DNA of 64,000 nucleotides from Sphingomonas sp. TDK1 (GCF_001650735.1 NZ_LXVY01000027.1:215021-279020), one strand, 5' to 3'. Counted from the stretch's first letter, positions 8,657 to 17,914 are shown. Notes: generated by a model not told the origin, from the letters alone. A program made the numbers and translations.

Positions 8657-9988
8657 TCAAACCGCGTTTCGCCGCGCAATCGCCCCCAGCACGCGGGCAC
8701 TTGGCTTGGCCGTTCGCTTGAAGGTTTCCCGATCGAATGAATGCAGGCCAAAGCGGTAGCGATAGCCAAAGCCCCACTCGAAGTTGTCGATCAGCGACCA
8801 ATGGATATAGCCGCGCACCGGCACGCCTTCGTCCATCACGCGCTTGAGGTCGGCAAGCGCGGCCGGGATCAGCCATTGGCGGAGCGTGTCGTCATCTGAA
8901 TTGACGCCATGTTCCGTCACATAGACCGGCAATCTGGTCGCTTCCCAAGCATAGCGAACCGCACCGGCGAGCGATCCTGCCCAAACTTCGTCACCGGCGG
9001 TATTCAATCTTGCGCCTGCGGCCGGCGGTAGCGGGCCTTTGTCGTCCCAAATCTTGCGTTCGTAATTCTGGACGCCGATAAAATCACAGGTTTCGGCAGC
9101 GAGGCGCAGCCATTCACCATAATACCGCTCGCGCATGCGATCTCGGATTGAATTCTTGCCGGCCGCCTGATCGTCGAGCAGGGCCAGGCTGACCCCGACC
9201 TCCAGGTCGCTGCGCACCGCCTTGATCGCGGCGACGCCGCGGCGGTGCGCTTCCATCATGTTCGCGCGATAGGTTTTTGCTTCGGGCACATAGAGTGCGA
9301 CGCCAGGCGAATATTTCGGGACGCCCAGTTGCTTCGCCGCCGCCTCTTGCGTCGCGCGGTCGCCCGCCAGCAGTTGCGGCGGCAGGATCTCGCCGATCAG
9401 GCCCGCCAGGTTCGGCTCGTTGAGGGTGAGTGCCAGCGCGATACCGCTTGCGAGGTGTTTCGCCGCCCGATCACAGAAGCGCGCGAACAGCGCGGGCGAC
9501 TCCGGATTGTGCCACCCCCCCTGCGCCGCGAACCAGCGTGGGGTAGTGAAGTGGTTGAAGGTTACGACGGGCTTCAGCCCCCGCGCCCGGCACCCCTCGA
9601 TCATTGCCCTGTAATGATCGAGCATTGCGCGTGAGAAATGTCCCTTGTCCGGCTCAATCCGCGCCCATTCGAGGCTAAAGCGATAGGTGTTCAGACCCAT
9701 GGACTTCACCAGATCCAGATCGACTGGCCAAAGGTCGAAGCTGTTGGTCGCGTCGCCCGATCGCTCGGCAAAGATCGTGTTCGGGACGTTCTCGATCACC
9801 CAAAGGTCGGCATTCAGGTTGTTCCCCTCTACCTGATGCGCCGCCGTCGCCGCGCCCCAAAGAAACCCGTCGGGAAATGAGGCACCGGTGGCCTCCTGAA
9901 CGGCGTCCGCCAGTGCATGGCCGGGAAGCAATGCTCCCGCAGCCCCGGTGGCAAGCGCAGACGTGATAAGGCTTCGACGATTGATCAT
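8657..9988 (-). CDS. Exported glycoside hydrolase family 1 (beta-glycosidase)
   Basis: A 443-residue GH1 enzyme with an RR-containing signal (NRRSLITSALATGAAGALLPGHALA). The N-terminal GFLWGAATAAHQVEG, the acid/base TLNEPN (Glu191) and the C-terminal nucleophile in YVTEHG (Glu359) mark the family, followed by WSLIDNFEWGFGYRYRFGL. The nucleophile motif is TEHG rather than the usual TENG. Expected activity is hydrolysis of beta-glucosides or related O-glycosides, here probably in the periplasm. It lies between an esterase and GH43 in the same orientation, which suggests stepwise trimming of decorated plant glycosides. Confidence 0.92.
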   Translation of the reverse strand: MINRRSLITSALATGAAGALLPGHALADAVQEATGASFPDGFLWGAATAAHQVEGNNLNADLWVIENVPNTIFAERSGDATNSFDLWPVDLDLVKSMGLNTYRFSLEWARIEPDKGHFSRAMLDHYRAMIEGCRARGLKPVVTFNHFTTPRWFAAQGGWHNPESPALFARFCDRAAKHLASGIALALTLNEPNLAGLIGEILPPQLLAGDRATQEAAAKQLGVPKYSPGVALYVPEAKTYRANMMEAHRRGVAAIKAVRSDLEVGVSLALLDDQAAGKNSIRDRMRERYYGEWLRLAAETCDFIGVQNYERKIWDDKGPLPPAAGARLNTAGDEVWAGSLAGAVRYAWEATRLPVYVTEHGVNSDDDTLRQWLIPAALADLKRVMDEGVPVRGYIHWSLIDNFEWGFGYRYRFGLHSFDRETFKRTAKPSARVLGAIARRNAV

Positions 9989-10058
9989 GCGCTTGTTCCT
10001 TGAAACGTTCTAAAGACGACATGCCGATCGCCCGCGACCGCGATGTGGAAATCTCCCA

Positions 10059-10964
10059 TCATCCCTTCGCCGATTTCGTCAGGCCCATGACGTCCAGCCA
10101 CAGAAGGAACTGGTCGAGCCAATGCGCCGTCGTGGTGCCGGGCTTGCCCGCACCGAAGCCGTGTCCGCCGTCGCCGAACAGATGAAACTCCACCGGGCGC
10201 TTCGCCGCGCGATAGGCATCCACGAGCGGGAACCCCTTTTCGCGATTGAGCAGGAAGTCGTCCGCAGCGACGGCAAGGAACATCGGCGGCGCATCGGCCG
10301 GCACCTGCATCGGCCCCATATTGGGATAGATCGGGGCGATGAAATCAGGGCGTTCGGCGCCGCCCTTCTCCACCAGGCTGCGGACGAGGAACCCGCCGGC
10401 CGAGAAGCCCATGAACCCCACGCGGTGCGGATCGATGCCATAGGTGCCGGCGTGCTGGCGTACGTAGCGCAGCGCCGCCATGCCGTCCGCCAGTGCGTCG
10501 GGCGGCGTGTCCCCGGGCGGCGCGAAGGTCGCTGGCTGTCCCTGCAGCATCTTGGTTAACTCGGCCACGAACACCTTCTGGTCGGCGGGCGTGGGCAGCG
10601 TGCGATACTTCAGCACGAAGGCGGTGATGCCGTGGCTGGCAAGGCGCTTGGCGACGTCCCAGCCTTCCTTGTCCATCTCGAGCCCGAGAAATGCGCCGCC
10701 GGGTGCCACGATCACCGCCGCGCCATTGGTCTTGCCGCTCGCGCGGAAAACGGTGAGCGTCGGGTGCGTGACGTTGCGGACCGCCAGCACACCGGCGCTG
10801 CGATGCCACACCTCCCGCTCGGGCTGATCCGGCGCCGGAAGCGCGATCGCGTTGGGCTGCGCGGGCGCGGCTTCGGCGACGGGCGAGATTTCCGATTGCG
10901 CATAGGCAGCCGGCGTGAGCGTGACGGTTGCAAGCAGCGCTGTCAGGAGCGTGGAAAGGCGCAT
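10059..10964 (-). CDS. Secreted alpha/beta-hydrolase esterase
   Basis: A 301-residue protein with a Sec signal (MRLSTLLTALLATVTLTPAAYAQ). The alpha/beta-hydrolase fold shows the oxyanion segment VIVAPGGAF, nucleophile Ser188 in GFSAGG, Asp235/236 in AVAADD and His268 in DGGHGF. It resembles the BD-FAE/acetyl-xylan-esterase-like group that removes acyl groups from sugars. It lies downstream of a TonB receptor and ahead of GH1 and GH43, so deacylation of a glycoside before hydrolysis is a reasonable inference. Acyl specificity cannot be judged. Confidence 0.88.
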   Translation of the reverse strand: MRLSTLLTALLATVTLTPAAYAQSEISPVAEAAPAQPNAIALPAPDQPEREVWHRSAGVLAVRNVTHPTLTVFRASGKTNGAAVIVAPGGAFLGLEMDKEGWDVAKRLASHGITAFVLKYRTLPTPADQKVFVAELTKMLQGQPATFAPPGDTPPDALADGMAALRYVRQHAGTYGIDPHRVGFMGFSAGGFLVRSLVEKGGAERPDFIAPIYPNMGPMQVPADAPPMFLAVAADDFLLNREKGFPLVDAYRAAKRPVEFHLFGDGGHGFGAGKPGTTTAHWLDQFLLWLDVMGLTKSAKG

Positions 10965-11017
10965 GGCGATCCCCTTGATGGAGAGGGAGCGGCACCGCCG
11001 CCCCCTCCTGTCGTGCG

Positions 11018-13393
11018 TCAGAAGTCGAAGCCGAGCCGCAAGCCGATCGTCCGGACCGAGTCATAGCTGAAGCGCTGGTTGAGCGTTAGAACGGGCGGCC
11101 CCTGGACCGGGTTGGCGTCGCCGCCGTCCGAACCGATCGAGATCGGCCGGATCTCGTTCGTGCAGTTCTTGCAGAACAGGCTGGCAGACCAGTGCTTGGA
11201 CTTGAGCCCCACGCGCAGGTCGAACGTATCCCAGGTCGGAATAAAGAAGGGCGCTCCGATAGCCGAGGACTGCGGCGAGCGATGATAATAGCCGATGCCG
11301 AACTGCGCATCGAGCGTGTCGGTCAGCGGCTGGCTATAGTCCGCGCCCAGCGTGGCCGTGAATTTGGCCGAAAGCGGCAGCTGGTAACCGGCGGCATTGA
11401 ACGTACCGACATAGCCCGGCGCGTCCGAGCGCAGATCGGCACGGCAGCCATTGCTGGTCTGGCCGGTATAGCATTGCGCACCCGGGAAATCATCGAACTT
11501 GGCGTCGACATAGGATGCGGAGCCCGACAAGGTCAGCCGCGTGGTCGGTCGCGCCTGGAAGGAGACATCGACGCCTTGGGTCGTCGCGGTTGCCGCATTG
11601 CTCAGGACGAAGGTGCGCAGCGACGTGATCCACGACTGGACCTGGAGATCGCTGAACCGGGTGTAGAAGGCCGAAACCGAATAGGTGATCCGGCCATCTG
11701 CGACCCTGCCCTTGATGCCGATCTCGCCGCCGCGCGATATTTCGGGTTTCACCGCCAGCTTGGCGCCGGGCGCGGGCGAGGTATTGGAAAAGCCCGGCCC
11801 CTTATAGCCTTGGCCATAAAAGCCGTAGAGCATCGTAGACGGCGTCACCTGCCAATCGGCACCCACCTTGAAGCTGAAGTTGGTCGCGTCGGTAGACTCG
11901 ACGGTACGATTGTTCGGAACACCCAGCGTGACGAAGTATTTGCCGACATTCTCCAGCAGATCGATCGAACCCTTGTCATAGGTCACACGGCCGCCGGCAT
12001 TGATCTTCAGCGTGTCGGTGACATGGTAGCTGAGCTGGCCGAAGCCGGCATAGCTGTTCTGCTTCAGATTGTACTTATAGTCCTGGCCGAGAAAGCTGGT
12101 GTTGCTCACCGGGCAGGCGGCGGGCGGCGCGCCGAGCTGGGTAGCCCCCACGCAGAAGGGGAAGGTCGGCAGGAGGAAGCCGGGGAAGCCGTTATTGCCA
12201 CCGCGTGCGCCCACCACCGAACCGACCGAGCGATAATAATAGAGGCCGAATTGGCCCGAAACCTTGTTGCCCTCGGGCAGCGCGAGCCGCAGCTCCTGGG
12301 ACAGCTGGTTGTAAACCTGCCGACTGCTGTTCGTGTTGAAGAAATTGATCGGCGTGTTATCCGAATCGAACTGATACGACACGACCGCATTTTTCCAGGC
12401 GGTAATGCTGGAAAGCTCCATGCCGTTGGACAGCGCATAGTTGATATTGGCCTGTAGTCCGCCCGTATCCGCGTCGCGATAATTGGGTGCATCGCTGCTG
12501 TATCGAAGGTTATCGATACCCGACGCATATCCCAGGCCGGTATAGGCGCTCCCCGCGCCGATCTGCCGGAAGGTGATATCGTAGCGACCCGAGATGCCGC
12601 GCTGGCGATTATATTCGCCGATCACATAGATGGAGAGCGCATCGGTAGGCTCGTACAGATATTTGCCGCGCAGGCCGAGATTGCGCAGGCCGAAATCGTT
12701 GCGCACGGCACTGTTGACCGTCGGATAGGTGACCGAATCCTGGCCGCTATAAATAGCGTTGAGGCGCAATGCGCTGTTGGCGCCGATCGGCAGGTTCAGG
12801 GTCGAGCGAACCTGGATGCCCTGCCCGTTCTTCACCGGACGATCGCGCTGCACCGCTTCCACGTCGCCCGACACGCTGGCTTGGCCCAGCACCGGTCGAT
12901 TGGTGGTGATGTTGACGAGGCCGGCCGAGGCATTCTTGCCAAACAGCAGCCCCTGCGGCCCGTTCAGCACCTCGACGCGCGACACGTCGTAAAAGGCGTT
13001 GGCGGCAAACTCCTTGTTGCCGATCACCACATCGTCCAGCACCTGCGACACGCTCGCCTCGACGGTGGTCGCGAAGGTGCCGGTGCCCACGCCGCGCACC
13101 GCAAAGGTGTTGTCCTGCGCGACTTGGAGGCTGGGGGCGAGCTTGGTCACCGCGGTCAGATCGTTGGCGCCGCGCTGGAGCAGCTCGTCGGCGCCCACCA
13201 CGGTAACGCTAAGCGGCACCTTGAGCACGTTTTCGCTGCGGCGCTGCGCGGTAACGATGATCTCGCCGACGCTGCTGTCGTCCTGCGCGGCCGGCGTCTG
13301 GACCTGCGGCGCAGCGGTCTGGGCCAGCGCGGCGATCGGGGTCATGCCGGCCAGCGCAGTCGTCGCCAGCAGGATCTTGTGTGCTTTCATCAT
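11018..13393 (-). CDS. TonB-dependent outer-membrane receptor 2
   Basis: The open frame extends to 13564, but the signal peptide (MKAHKILLATTALAGMTPIAALAQ) and the GGAGGAG just upstream place the start at the tandem ATGs at 13393/13390. The mature protein has a TonB box (GEIIVTAQRR), a plug domain (VEVLNGPQGLLFGKNASAGLVNI) and a barrel of about 600 residues ending in GLRLGFDF. It is distinct from receptor 1. It lies between the aglycone genes upstream and the esterase/GH1/GH43 genes downstream, all on the minus strand, and probably supplies substrate to both sets. Confidence 0.92.
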   Translation of the reverse strand: MMKAHKILLATTALAGMTPIAALAQTAAPQVQTPAAQDDSSVGEIIVTAQRRSENVLKVPLSVTVVGADELLQRGANDLTAVTKLAPSLQVAQDNTFAVRGVGTGTFATTVEASVSQVLDDVVIGNKEFAANAFYDVSRVEVLNGPQGLLFGKNASAGLVNITTNRPVLGQASVSGDVEAVQRDRPVKNGQGIQVRSTLNLPIGANSALRLNAIYSGQDSVTYPTVNSAVRNDFGLRNLGLRGKYLYEPTDALSIYVIGEYNRQRGISGRYDITFRQIGAGSAYTGLGYASGIDNLRYSSDAPNYRDADTGGLQANINYALSNGMELSSITAWKNAVVSYQFDSDNTPINFFNTNSSRQVYNQLSQELRLALPEGNKVSGQFGLYYYRSVGSVVGARGGNNGFPGFLLPTFPFCVGATQLGAPPAACPVSNTSFLGQDYKYNLKQNSYAGFGQLSYHVTDTLKINAGGRVTYDKGSIDLLENVGKYFVTLGVPNNRTVESTDATNFSFKVGADWQVTPSTMLYGFYGQGYKGPGFSNTSPAPGAKLAVKPEISRGGEIGIKGRVADGRITYSVSAFYTRFSDLQVQSWITSLRTFVLSNAATATTQGVDVSFQARPTTRLTLSGSASYVDAKFDDFPGAQCYTGQTSNGCRADLRSDAPGYVGTFNAAGYQLPLSAKFTATLGADYSQPLTDTLDAQFGIGYYHRSPQSSAIGAPFFIPTWDTFDLRVGLKSKHWSASLFCKNCTNEIRPISIGSDGGDANPVQGPPVLTLNQRFSYDSVRTIGLRLGFDF

Positions 13394-13426
13394 CTCTCCT
13401 CCCCACCCTTGGTGGCTGTTTGGTTC

Positions 13427-13440
13427 ACCGGCCGGCCGGT
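13427..13440. promoter_or_regulatory. GC-rich palindrome before receptor 2
   Basis: ACCGGCCGGCCGGT is a perfect 14-bp palindrome in the 137-bp gap between the cyclase gene and receptor 2. It could be a hairpin or a protein site; its role is unknown. Confidence 0.25.
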
Positions 13441-13530
13441 CGTTCTGATGCGACTCGCTACGGCCCTCGTCGCCGAAGATGGGCACCCGTTCGGGACACC
13501 CGGGGCTCGGCACCCCGTGTCGGATCGACG

Positions 13531-14310
13531 TCAGTCCTCGAGGATCGCGACGGCACGGGTCCATCCGGCCGAGGCGCCCTTGATCTTGTGCGGGAAGCAG
13601 CTGACGGTGAAGCCGTGCGGCGGCAGCGCCTCAAGGTTGTGCAGCTTCTCCAGGTGGCAATAGCCGATGTCGCGGCCGGCCTTGTGGCCTTCCCAGATCA
13701 GCGAGGTATCGCCGGTTTCCTTCACCTTTTCCGCGGTGTAAGCGAAGGGCGCATCCCAGCTCCACGCATCGGTGCCAGTCACCCGTACGCCGCGCTCGGT
13801 GAGGTACATGGTCGCCGCATAGCCCATGCCGCAGCCGATATTGACGAAGTTCGGGTTGCCCACCGCGCCGCCGGCGGCGGTGTTGACCAGCACGATATCG
13901 AGCGGCTGCAGGTCATGGCCGATCCGCGCCAGCTCCGCCGCGACATCCTCGGCGGTCACCACATAGCCGTCGGGGAAATGGCGGAAGTCGAGCTTCACCC
14001 CGCGCTGGAAGCACCATTCGAGCGGCACCTCGTCGATCGTGATCGCACGTTTGCCGCCGTCCATCGTCGGGTGAAAATGCCAGGGCGCATCGAGATGCGT
14101 GCCGTTATGAGTGGTCAGCGTCACCCATTCGGCGGCCGCGAACCCGGCGCCGTCGGGCGTCTGCTCCTGGGTGACACCGGGAAAGAAATGGCCCAGTTCG
14201 CCCACCGTCTCGGCATGGCTCTGATAGGTGATCTTGGGCCGCATGAACGGCGGGTCGGTAATCACCTCATTTTCCAGGGTGATGGACAGGTCGATGAAGC
14301 GGCGGGCCAT
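13531..14310 (-). CDS. Cyclase-family (kynurenine formamidase-like) metallohydrolase
   Basis: The ATG at 14310 gives a 259-residue protein beginning MARRFIDLSITLENEV. A longer open frame upstream overlaps the hydrolase gene and is not real. It has the HxGTHxDxPxH metal motif (His68, His72, Asp74, His78) of the cyclase family (PF04199), whose members hydrolyse amides, lactones or similar bonds with Zn or Mn. In this setting it may open a lactone or process a product of the ring-cleavage/hydrolase steps; that is inference. The gap from the upstream hydrolase gene is 17 bp, so the two are cotranscribed. The left-hand duplicated block cannot be checked for a cyclase copy, because it leaves the window first. 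Confidence 0.87.
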   Translation of the reverse strand: MARRFIDLSITLENEVITDPPFMRPKITYQSHAETVGELGHFFPGVTQEQTPDGAGFAAAEWVTLTTHNGTHLDAPWHFHPTMDGGKRAITIDEVPLEWCFQRGVKLDFRHFPDGYVVTAEDVAAELARIGHDLQPLDIVLVNTAAGGAVGNPNFVNIGCGMGYAATMYLTERGVRVTGTDAWSWDAPFAYTAEKVKETGDTSLIWEGHKAGRDIGYCHLEKLHNLEALPPHGFTVSCFPHKIKGASAGWTRAVAILED

Positions 14311-14327
14311 GGGCGGTCTCCGGGAAA

Positions 14328-15485
14328 TCAGGCCGTGTGGCCGCTGAGGGTTTCGGCGAACCAGTCGGCGATATAGTCGCGGCCATAGGACATGTTGTCG
14401 GCGCCGACATGCTCGACCCCGCCCTCGCGCGCGGTGAAGATCTTCAGCTCGCGCTTCGGGCTGTTGACCAGCTGGTCGTAGCAGTCGTGCGCGTACTGGA
14501 CGCTGATCTGGCGATCCTCGGCGCCGTGGGTGACGAGGAACGGCACCTTCACCCCGTCCATATGGCCGTTGAGGTTCATCGCCTCGGCGCGGACGAAGAA
14601 GTCGTCCATGTCCTTGGCGCCGAACGCCCACATCACATGCGCCCAGTAATGCGGCACCGGGTTCTCGCCCTCGCGCTTGAGGCGCTTCTGCTGGACCTCG
14701 GCCCAGTTGTGGTTGGCGCCCCAGCAGGCGCCCGAGGCGAAGCGGGGTTCGTACGCCACCGCGCGCGGCGCGAAATGGCCGCCCAGCGAAATGCCGGTCA
14801 TGCCGATGCGCTTGGGGTCGACGTCCGGCTGCTGCTCCAGCCAGTCCACCGCCTTGGATGCCCAGTGCTCCGAATGCGGATCGACCGGCAGGCCCTGCAG
14901 CCGCAGCGCCTCGCCCGAGCCGGGCTGGTCGACGCACAGGGTGGAGACGCCGCGCCGGGCCAGCGCCTCGGGCAGCCGCGACCAGTAGAGCAGCTCCTTG
15001 CAGCTATCGAGGCCGTTGCAATAGACCACCACCGGCTTGGGGCCCTCGCCGGCCGCGCGCGTGTAGAGCGCCGGCATCGTGCCCTGCGCCAGCGGGATCT
15101 CCACCCGCTCGCGGTTGATCTTGCCCAGCGCGGTCGAACGATCGAAGGTCGCGCGCGCCTTGGCATAGGTTTCCTTGCGGCCGGGATGGCCATGGCCCTG
15201 CATCCGCTCGCCGGTGAACAGATAAAGCGCGGCGCGCTCCAGCTTGGTAGACGCCGAGAAGGCGCGGCCCTTGGCTTCGTCCTCTGCGGCGAGCCCGATC
15301 AGCTTGTCGGCCATCGCGACCCACTGCGCCATGAACTGCGGCGTGCCGGCATCCGCGCCGCTCGCCGCCGCATCCTTGATCGGCTGGCACATGTCGACCA
15401 GCTCGCCGATCTGCCCCCCGCTCTCCATCGCGATCGCGACCGACAGGTTCCAGATATAGTTCGGGAAATATTCGAACAACGCCAC
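14328..15485 (-). CDS. alpha/beta hydrolase, copy 2 (FrsA / DHPON-hydrolase type)
   Basis: 385 residues from a GTG start. A helical N-terminal cap (about 1-125) precedes an alpha/beta-hydrolase domain with Ser233 in GISLGG, Asp324 in HGAEDRQ and His359 in GGVEHVG. This layout matches the FrsA-like group that includes 2,6-dihydroxypseudooxynicotine hydrolase, which cleaves a C-C bond in an aromatic ketone. Placed after an extradiol dioxygenase, it is a good candidate to hydrolyse the ring-cleavage product or a ketone side chain. The first 320 bases are almost identical to the partial gene at the left window edge. The 3 bases before the dioxygenase stop leave practically no intergenic space. 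Confidence 0.88.
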   Translation of the reverse strand: MALFEYFPNYIWNLSVAIAMESGGQIGELVDMCQPIKDAAASGADAGTPQFMAQWVAMADKLIGLAAEDEAKGRAFSASTKLERAALYLFTGERMQGHGHPGRKETYAKARATFDRSTALGKINRERVEIPLAQGTMPALYTRAAGEGPKPVVVYCNGLDSCKELLYWSRLPEALARRGVSTLCVDQPGSGEALRLQGLPVDPHSEHWASKAVDWLEQQPDVDPKRIGMTGISLGGHFAPRAVAYEPRFASGACWGANHNWAEVQQKRLKREGENPVPHYWAHVMWAFGAKDMDDFFVRAEAMNLNGHMDGVKVPFLVTHGAEDRQISVQYAHDCYDQLVNSPKRELKIFTAREGGVEHVGADNMSYGRDYIADWFAETLSGHTA

Positions 15486-15488
15486 CGC

Positions 15489-16391
15489 TCAGGCCTCCAC
15501 CGCCACGAACAGACCGGGATTGGGCGCCGGGTGCGGCAGCGTCTGCGGGCCGCCGGTGCCGATGCCCCACTGGTCCATCACCAGCGGCGCGGGCGTGTAG
15601 ACCTGGTGCTGGTGCGCGTCGAAATCGACCTCCTCCAGCTCCGACGTGTATTCGGCAACGAAGCCGTTCGGCGTGACGAAATAGCTGAAGGTGTTGTTGC
15701 CGGCGGTGTGGCGGCCGGGACCCCAGCCGATGCCGGTGCCGTTGAGCTTCAGCCGGTGCGCCCCCCGCATCATGTCGTCGACGCTCGGCATGTCATAGGC
15801 GACATGGTTGAGGCAGGGCGGCCCCGGCAGCAGCGCGATGCGGTGATGCGCCGAGTTGCAGCGCAGGAAGCACATGAAGTCGCCCAGCCAGTCGGACACC
15901 TTGAAGCCGAGCACCTCGGTGAAGAACCGCACCGCCGCCTGGTGGTCTGGCGAGTGCAGCACGATGTGGCTGATCTTGAGCGGCACGCCTTCCCAGCGCG
16001 CCAGATCGCGCTTCGGGCTGCGGGCGACGTCGCTCGACACCTCGAACAACAGCCCGTCGGGCGAGAAGAACCGGAAGCCATAGCCGCCGCCGGGGCCGGT
16101 CAGTTCCGCGGGCGCGCCGACGATACGGCAGCCCGCCGCGCCGACCTTGGCGTGAAGCGCATCGACATCGCCGCGGCTGTCTGCGGCGAGCGCGATCACG
16201 TCGACGCGGTTCTCATCGGCCGCACGCAGGCGAACGACATGATGCTCGTCATGCCCCTGGGTCTTGAACCAGGCCATGCCGTCCTCGCTCGGCACCGGCT
16301 CCAGGCCCCATTGCTCGGTATAGAAGGCGCGTTCGGCATCGAGGTTCTGCACGCCATAGCCGACATAGCGGATTTCGGTGACACGGCTCAT
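15489..16391 (-). CDS. VOC-family type I extradiol dioxygenase, copy 2
   Basis: A 300-residue paralogue of the protein at 326-1228, with the same double-VOC architecture and the same metal-ligand positions (SHIVLH, LNHVAYD, VAEYTSE). The C-terminal catalytic module is nearly identical between copies, while residues 1-135 carry many substitutions, so substrate preference could differ. It stands in the same hydroxylase-dioxygenase-hydrolase order as copy 1, but here downstream of a C-deglycosidase pair. Expected reaction: Fe(II)-dependent meta-cleavage of a dihydroxylated or trihydroxylated ring. Confidence 0.88.
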   Translation of the reverse strand: MSRVTEIRYVGYGVQNLDAERAFYTEQWGLEPVPSEDGMAWFKTQGHDEHHVVRLRAADENRVDVIALAADSRGDVDALHAKVGAAGCRIVGAPAELTGPGGGYGFRFFSPDGLLFEVSSDVARSPKRDLARWEGVPLKISHIVLHSPDHQAAVRFFTEVLGFKVSDWLGDFMCFLRCNSAHHRIALLPGPPCLNHVAYDMPSVDDMMRGAHRLKLNGTGIGWGPGRHTAGNNTFSYFVTPNGFVAEYTSELEEVDFDAHQHQVYTPAPLVMDQWGIGTGGPQTLPHPAPNPGLFVAVEA

Positions 16392-16401
16392 TTCGGTTTC
16401 C

Positions 16402-17517
16402 TCAGATCGGCTGGGCGGTGACGGCGAACATCTCGGCCGTCGCCTTGTGGTTATCGACCGCCGGCCCCGTGCCGAGCTGGCCCATGCAGATCGCCAGGCT
16501 GGCGTTCACGATATACGCGCAGCGCTCGTAGCGGCGGGCGCGATAGGCGGTGAAGGCGGCGTCGACGCTGTCGGCCCTGGCCAGCTCGTCGGCGAGCACC
16601 AGGCTGTCCTCGATCGCCATGCCGGCGCCCTGCCCCAGATGCGGCGTGGTGGCGTGGACCGCGTCGCCGAGCAGGCCGATCCGCCCCTTGTGCCATGGCC
16701 CGGTGACCAGCATGCCTTCGAGCGGGCGATAGACCACGCCGTCGTCGTCGGTGATCTGCTCGGCCAGATCGCGGATCGCGGGCGCGCAATCGGTGAGCTT
16801 GGCGCGCATCGCCGCGGCGAGTCCCTCGCGCGGATAGCGGGGATTGCCGGGCTCCGGCGTGGTCACGAACATGTACATCAGCTCTTCGCTGATCGGCACG
16901 AGGCCGAGCCCGGTGCGACCGTTATAGACCTGGAGCGCATCCATGCCGGCGGGGCGCGCGAAATTGTACCGCCATACCGCCTGGCCGGTATAGTCGGGCT
17001 TCTCGGCATCGGGCAGGATCGCGGCGCGCGTCTGCGAATAGACGCCGTCCGCCCCGATCACCATGTCGTAGATGCCGCTGGTGCCGTCCGAGAAGGTCAC
17101 CGCGACCCGCTCGCCGTCATCGACCATCGTCTCGACCGTGATACCGAGGCGAACCTCCGCGCCGTCGGCCAGCACGCGGTCCCCCAGCACCTTGTGGAGC
17201 GCCGGGCGGCCGATGCCGACATTGGCGGGATAGCCCTCGGCCAGCTTGGGCGCGGGCACGCGGGCGGCCTTGGTGCCATCGGGCGCGAAGATCTCCACCG
17301 CGTCGAACCCGACCCCGGCGGCGATGTACGCGTCGATCACGCCCAGCTGCGCCACCGCGCGCACGACATTGGCCTGCTGGATGATCCCCACGCCGTAGAC
17401 CGACCAGGTCGGATCCCGCTCCACCACCGTCAGCCGGTGGCCCTGCGGCGCCAGCGCGATCGCCGCGGTCAGCCCACCGATCCCGCCGCCGATAATCAGG
17501 ATGTCAAGCGGCGGCAT
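16402..17517 (-). CDS. FAD-dependent aromatic hydroxylase, copy 2
   Basis: About 371 residues from the ATG at 17517 (GAGG 6 nt upstream). The start overlaps the last 14 bases of the beta-subunit gene, so translation is probably coupled. It has GGGIGG, the DG motif (VIGADGVYSQTR) and the GD motif (LLGDAVHATTPHLGQGAGMA) of class A flavin monooxygenases, and matches the paralogue at 1250-2365 along its whole length with more divergence than the two downstream genes. Coupling to the deglycosidase genes suggests it hydroxylates the aglycone released from the sugar. Confidence 0.88.
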   Translation of the reverse strand: MPPLDILIIGGGIGGLTAAIALAPQGHRLTVVERDPTWSVYGVGIIQQANVVRAVAQLGVIDAYIAAGVGFDAVEIFAPDGTKAARVPAPKLAEGYPANVGIGRPALHKVLGDRVLADGAEVRLGITVETMVDDGERVAVTFSDGTSGIYDMVIGADGVYSQTRAAILPDAEKPDYTGQAVWRYNFARPAGMDALQVYNGRTGLGLVPISEELMYMFVTTPEPGNPRYPREGLAAAMRAKLTDCAPAIRDLAEQITDDDGVVYRPLEGMLVTGPWHKGRIGLLGDAVHATTPHLGQGAGMAIEDSLVLADELARADSVDAAFTAYRARRYERCAYIVNASLAICMGQLGTGPAVDNHKATAEMFAVTAQPI

Positions 17518-17914
17518 CGGCTGCCTCGCCCAGCGATACGCGCTTGGTGTCACTGTTGATCGACGGGAACGGCAAATAGGAGACGCGAAGCTGCTCGGTC
17601 AGCGACAGCTCGTGCTCGCCGGCCGGAAAGCCGCCCGGATGCGCGACCAGGATCGTCGCCTTCGCGCCGAACGCCCAGCGCCGGTCATAGGCGGTTTCCA
17701 TCGCCGCAAGGGTTAGCGGGCCCCGCCCCTCGTCGAACCGCACCGCTTCGCGCGGCAGCAGCGTGCCGTCGATCGACACGTCGAGCTTCTCGATCATCGA
17801 CAGGCCGATGCCGCGATAATAACCGAGCTTGGCGTCGAAGGCGAAGCCGGTCGGCGCCTCGGCCGGGCCGGTGTTGCGCAGGCTGTCGGCCTGGATCAGG
17901 TATTTGTCGAACAT
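17504..17914 (-). CDS. C-glycoside deglycosidase beta subunit 1 (DUF6379 type)
   Basis: A 136-residue protein beginning MFDKYLIQADSLRN, with YYRGIGLSMIEKLDVSIDG in the middle and LRVSYLPFPS near the end. These features match the small beta subunit (DUF6379) of bacterial C-deglycosidases such as CarB, DfgB and DgpC as I recall them. The beta subunit pairs with the TIM-barrel alpha subunit to cleave the aryl C-C bond of 3-keto C-glycosides. Its start overlaps the stop of the alpha gene (TGATG), the tight coupling expected for a stoichiometric complex. There is no signal peptide, so it acts in the cytoplasm. Identification rests on recalled family features, not a search. Confidence 0.82.
   Translation of the reverse strand: MFDKYLIQADSLRNTGPAEAPTGFAFDAKLGYYRGIGLSMIEKLDVSIDGTLLPREAVRFDEGRGPLTLAAMETAYDRRWAFGAKATILVAHPGGFPAGEHELSLTEQLRVSYLPFPSINSDTKRVSLGEAADAAA

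Noticed and set aside
14311..14937. N-terminal extension of the cyclase gene to 14937
   Set aside because: It overlaps the hydrolase gene in another frame and has low-complexity sequence; cyclase homology starts at MARRFIDLS (14310).
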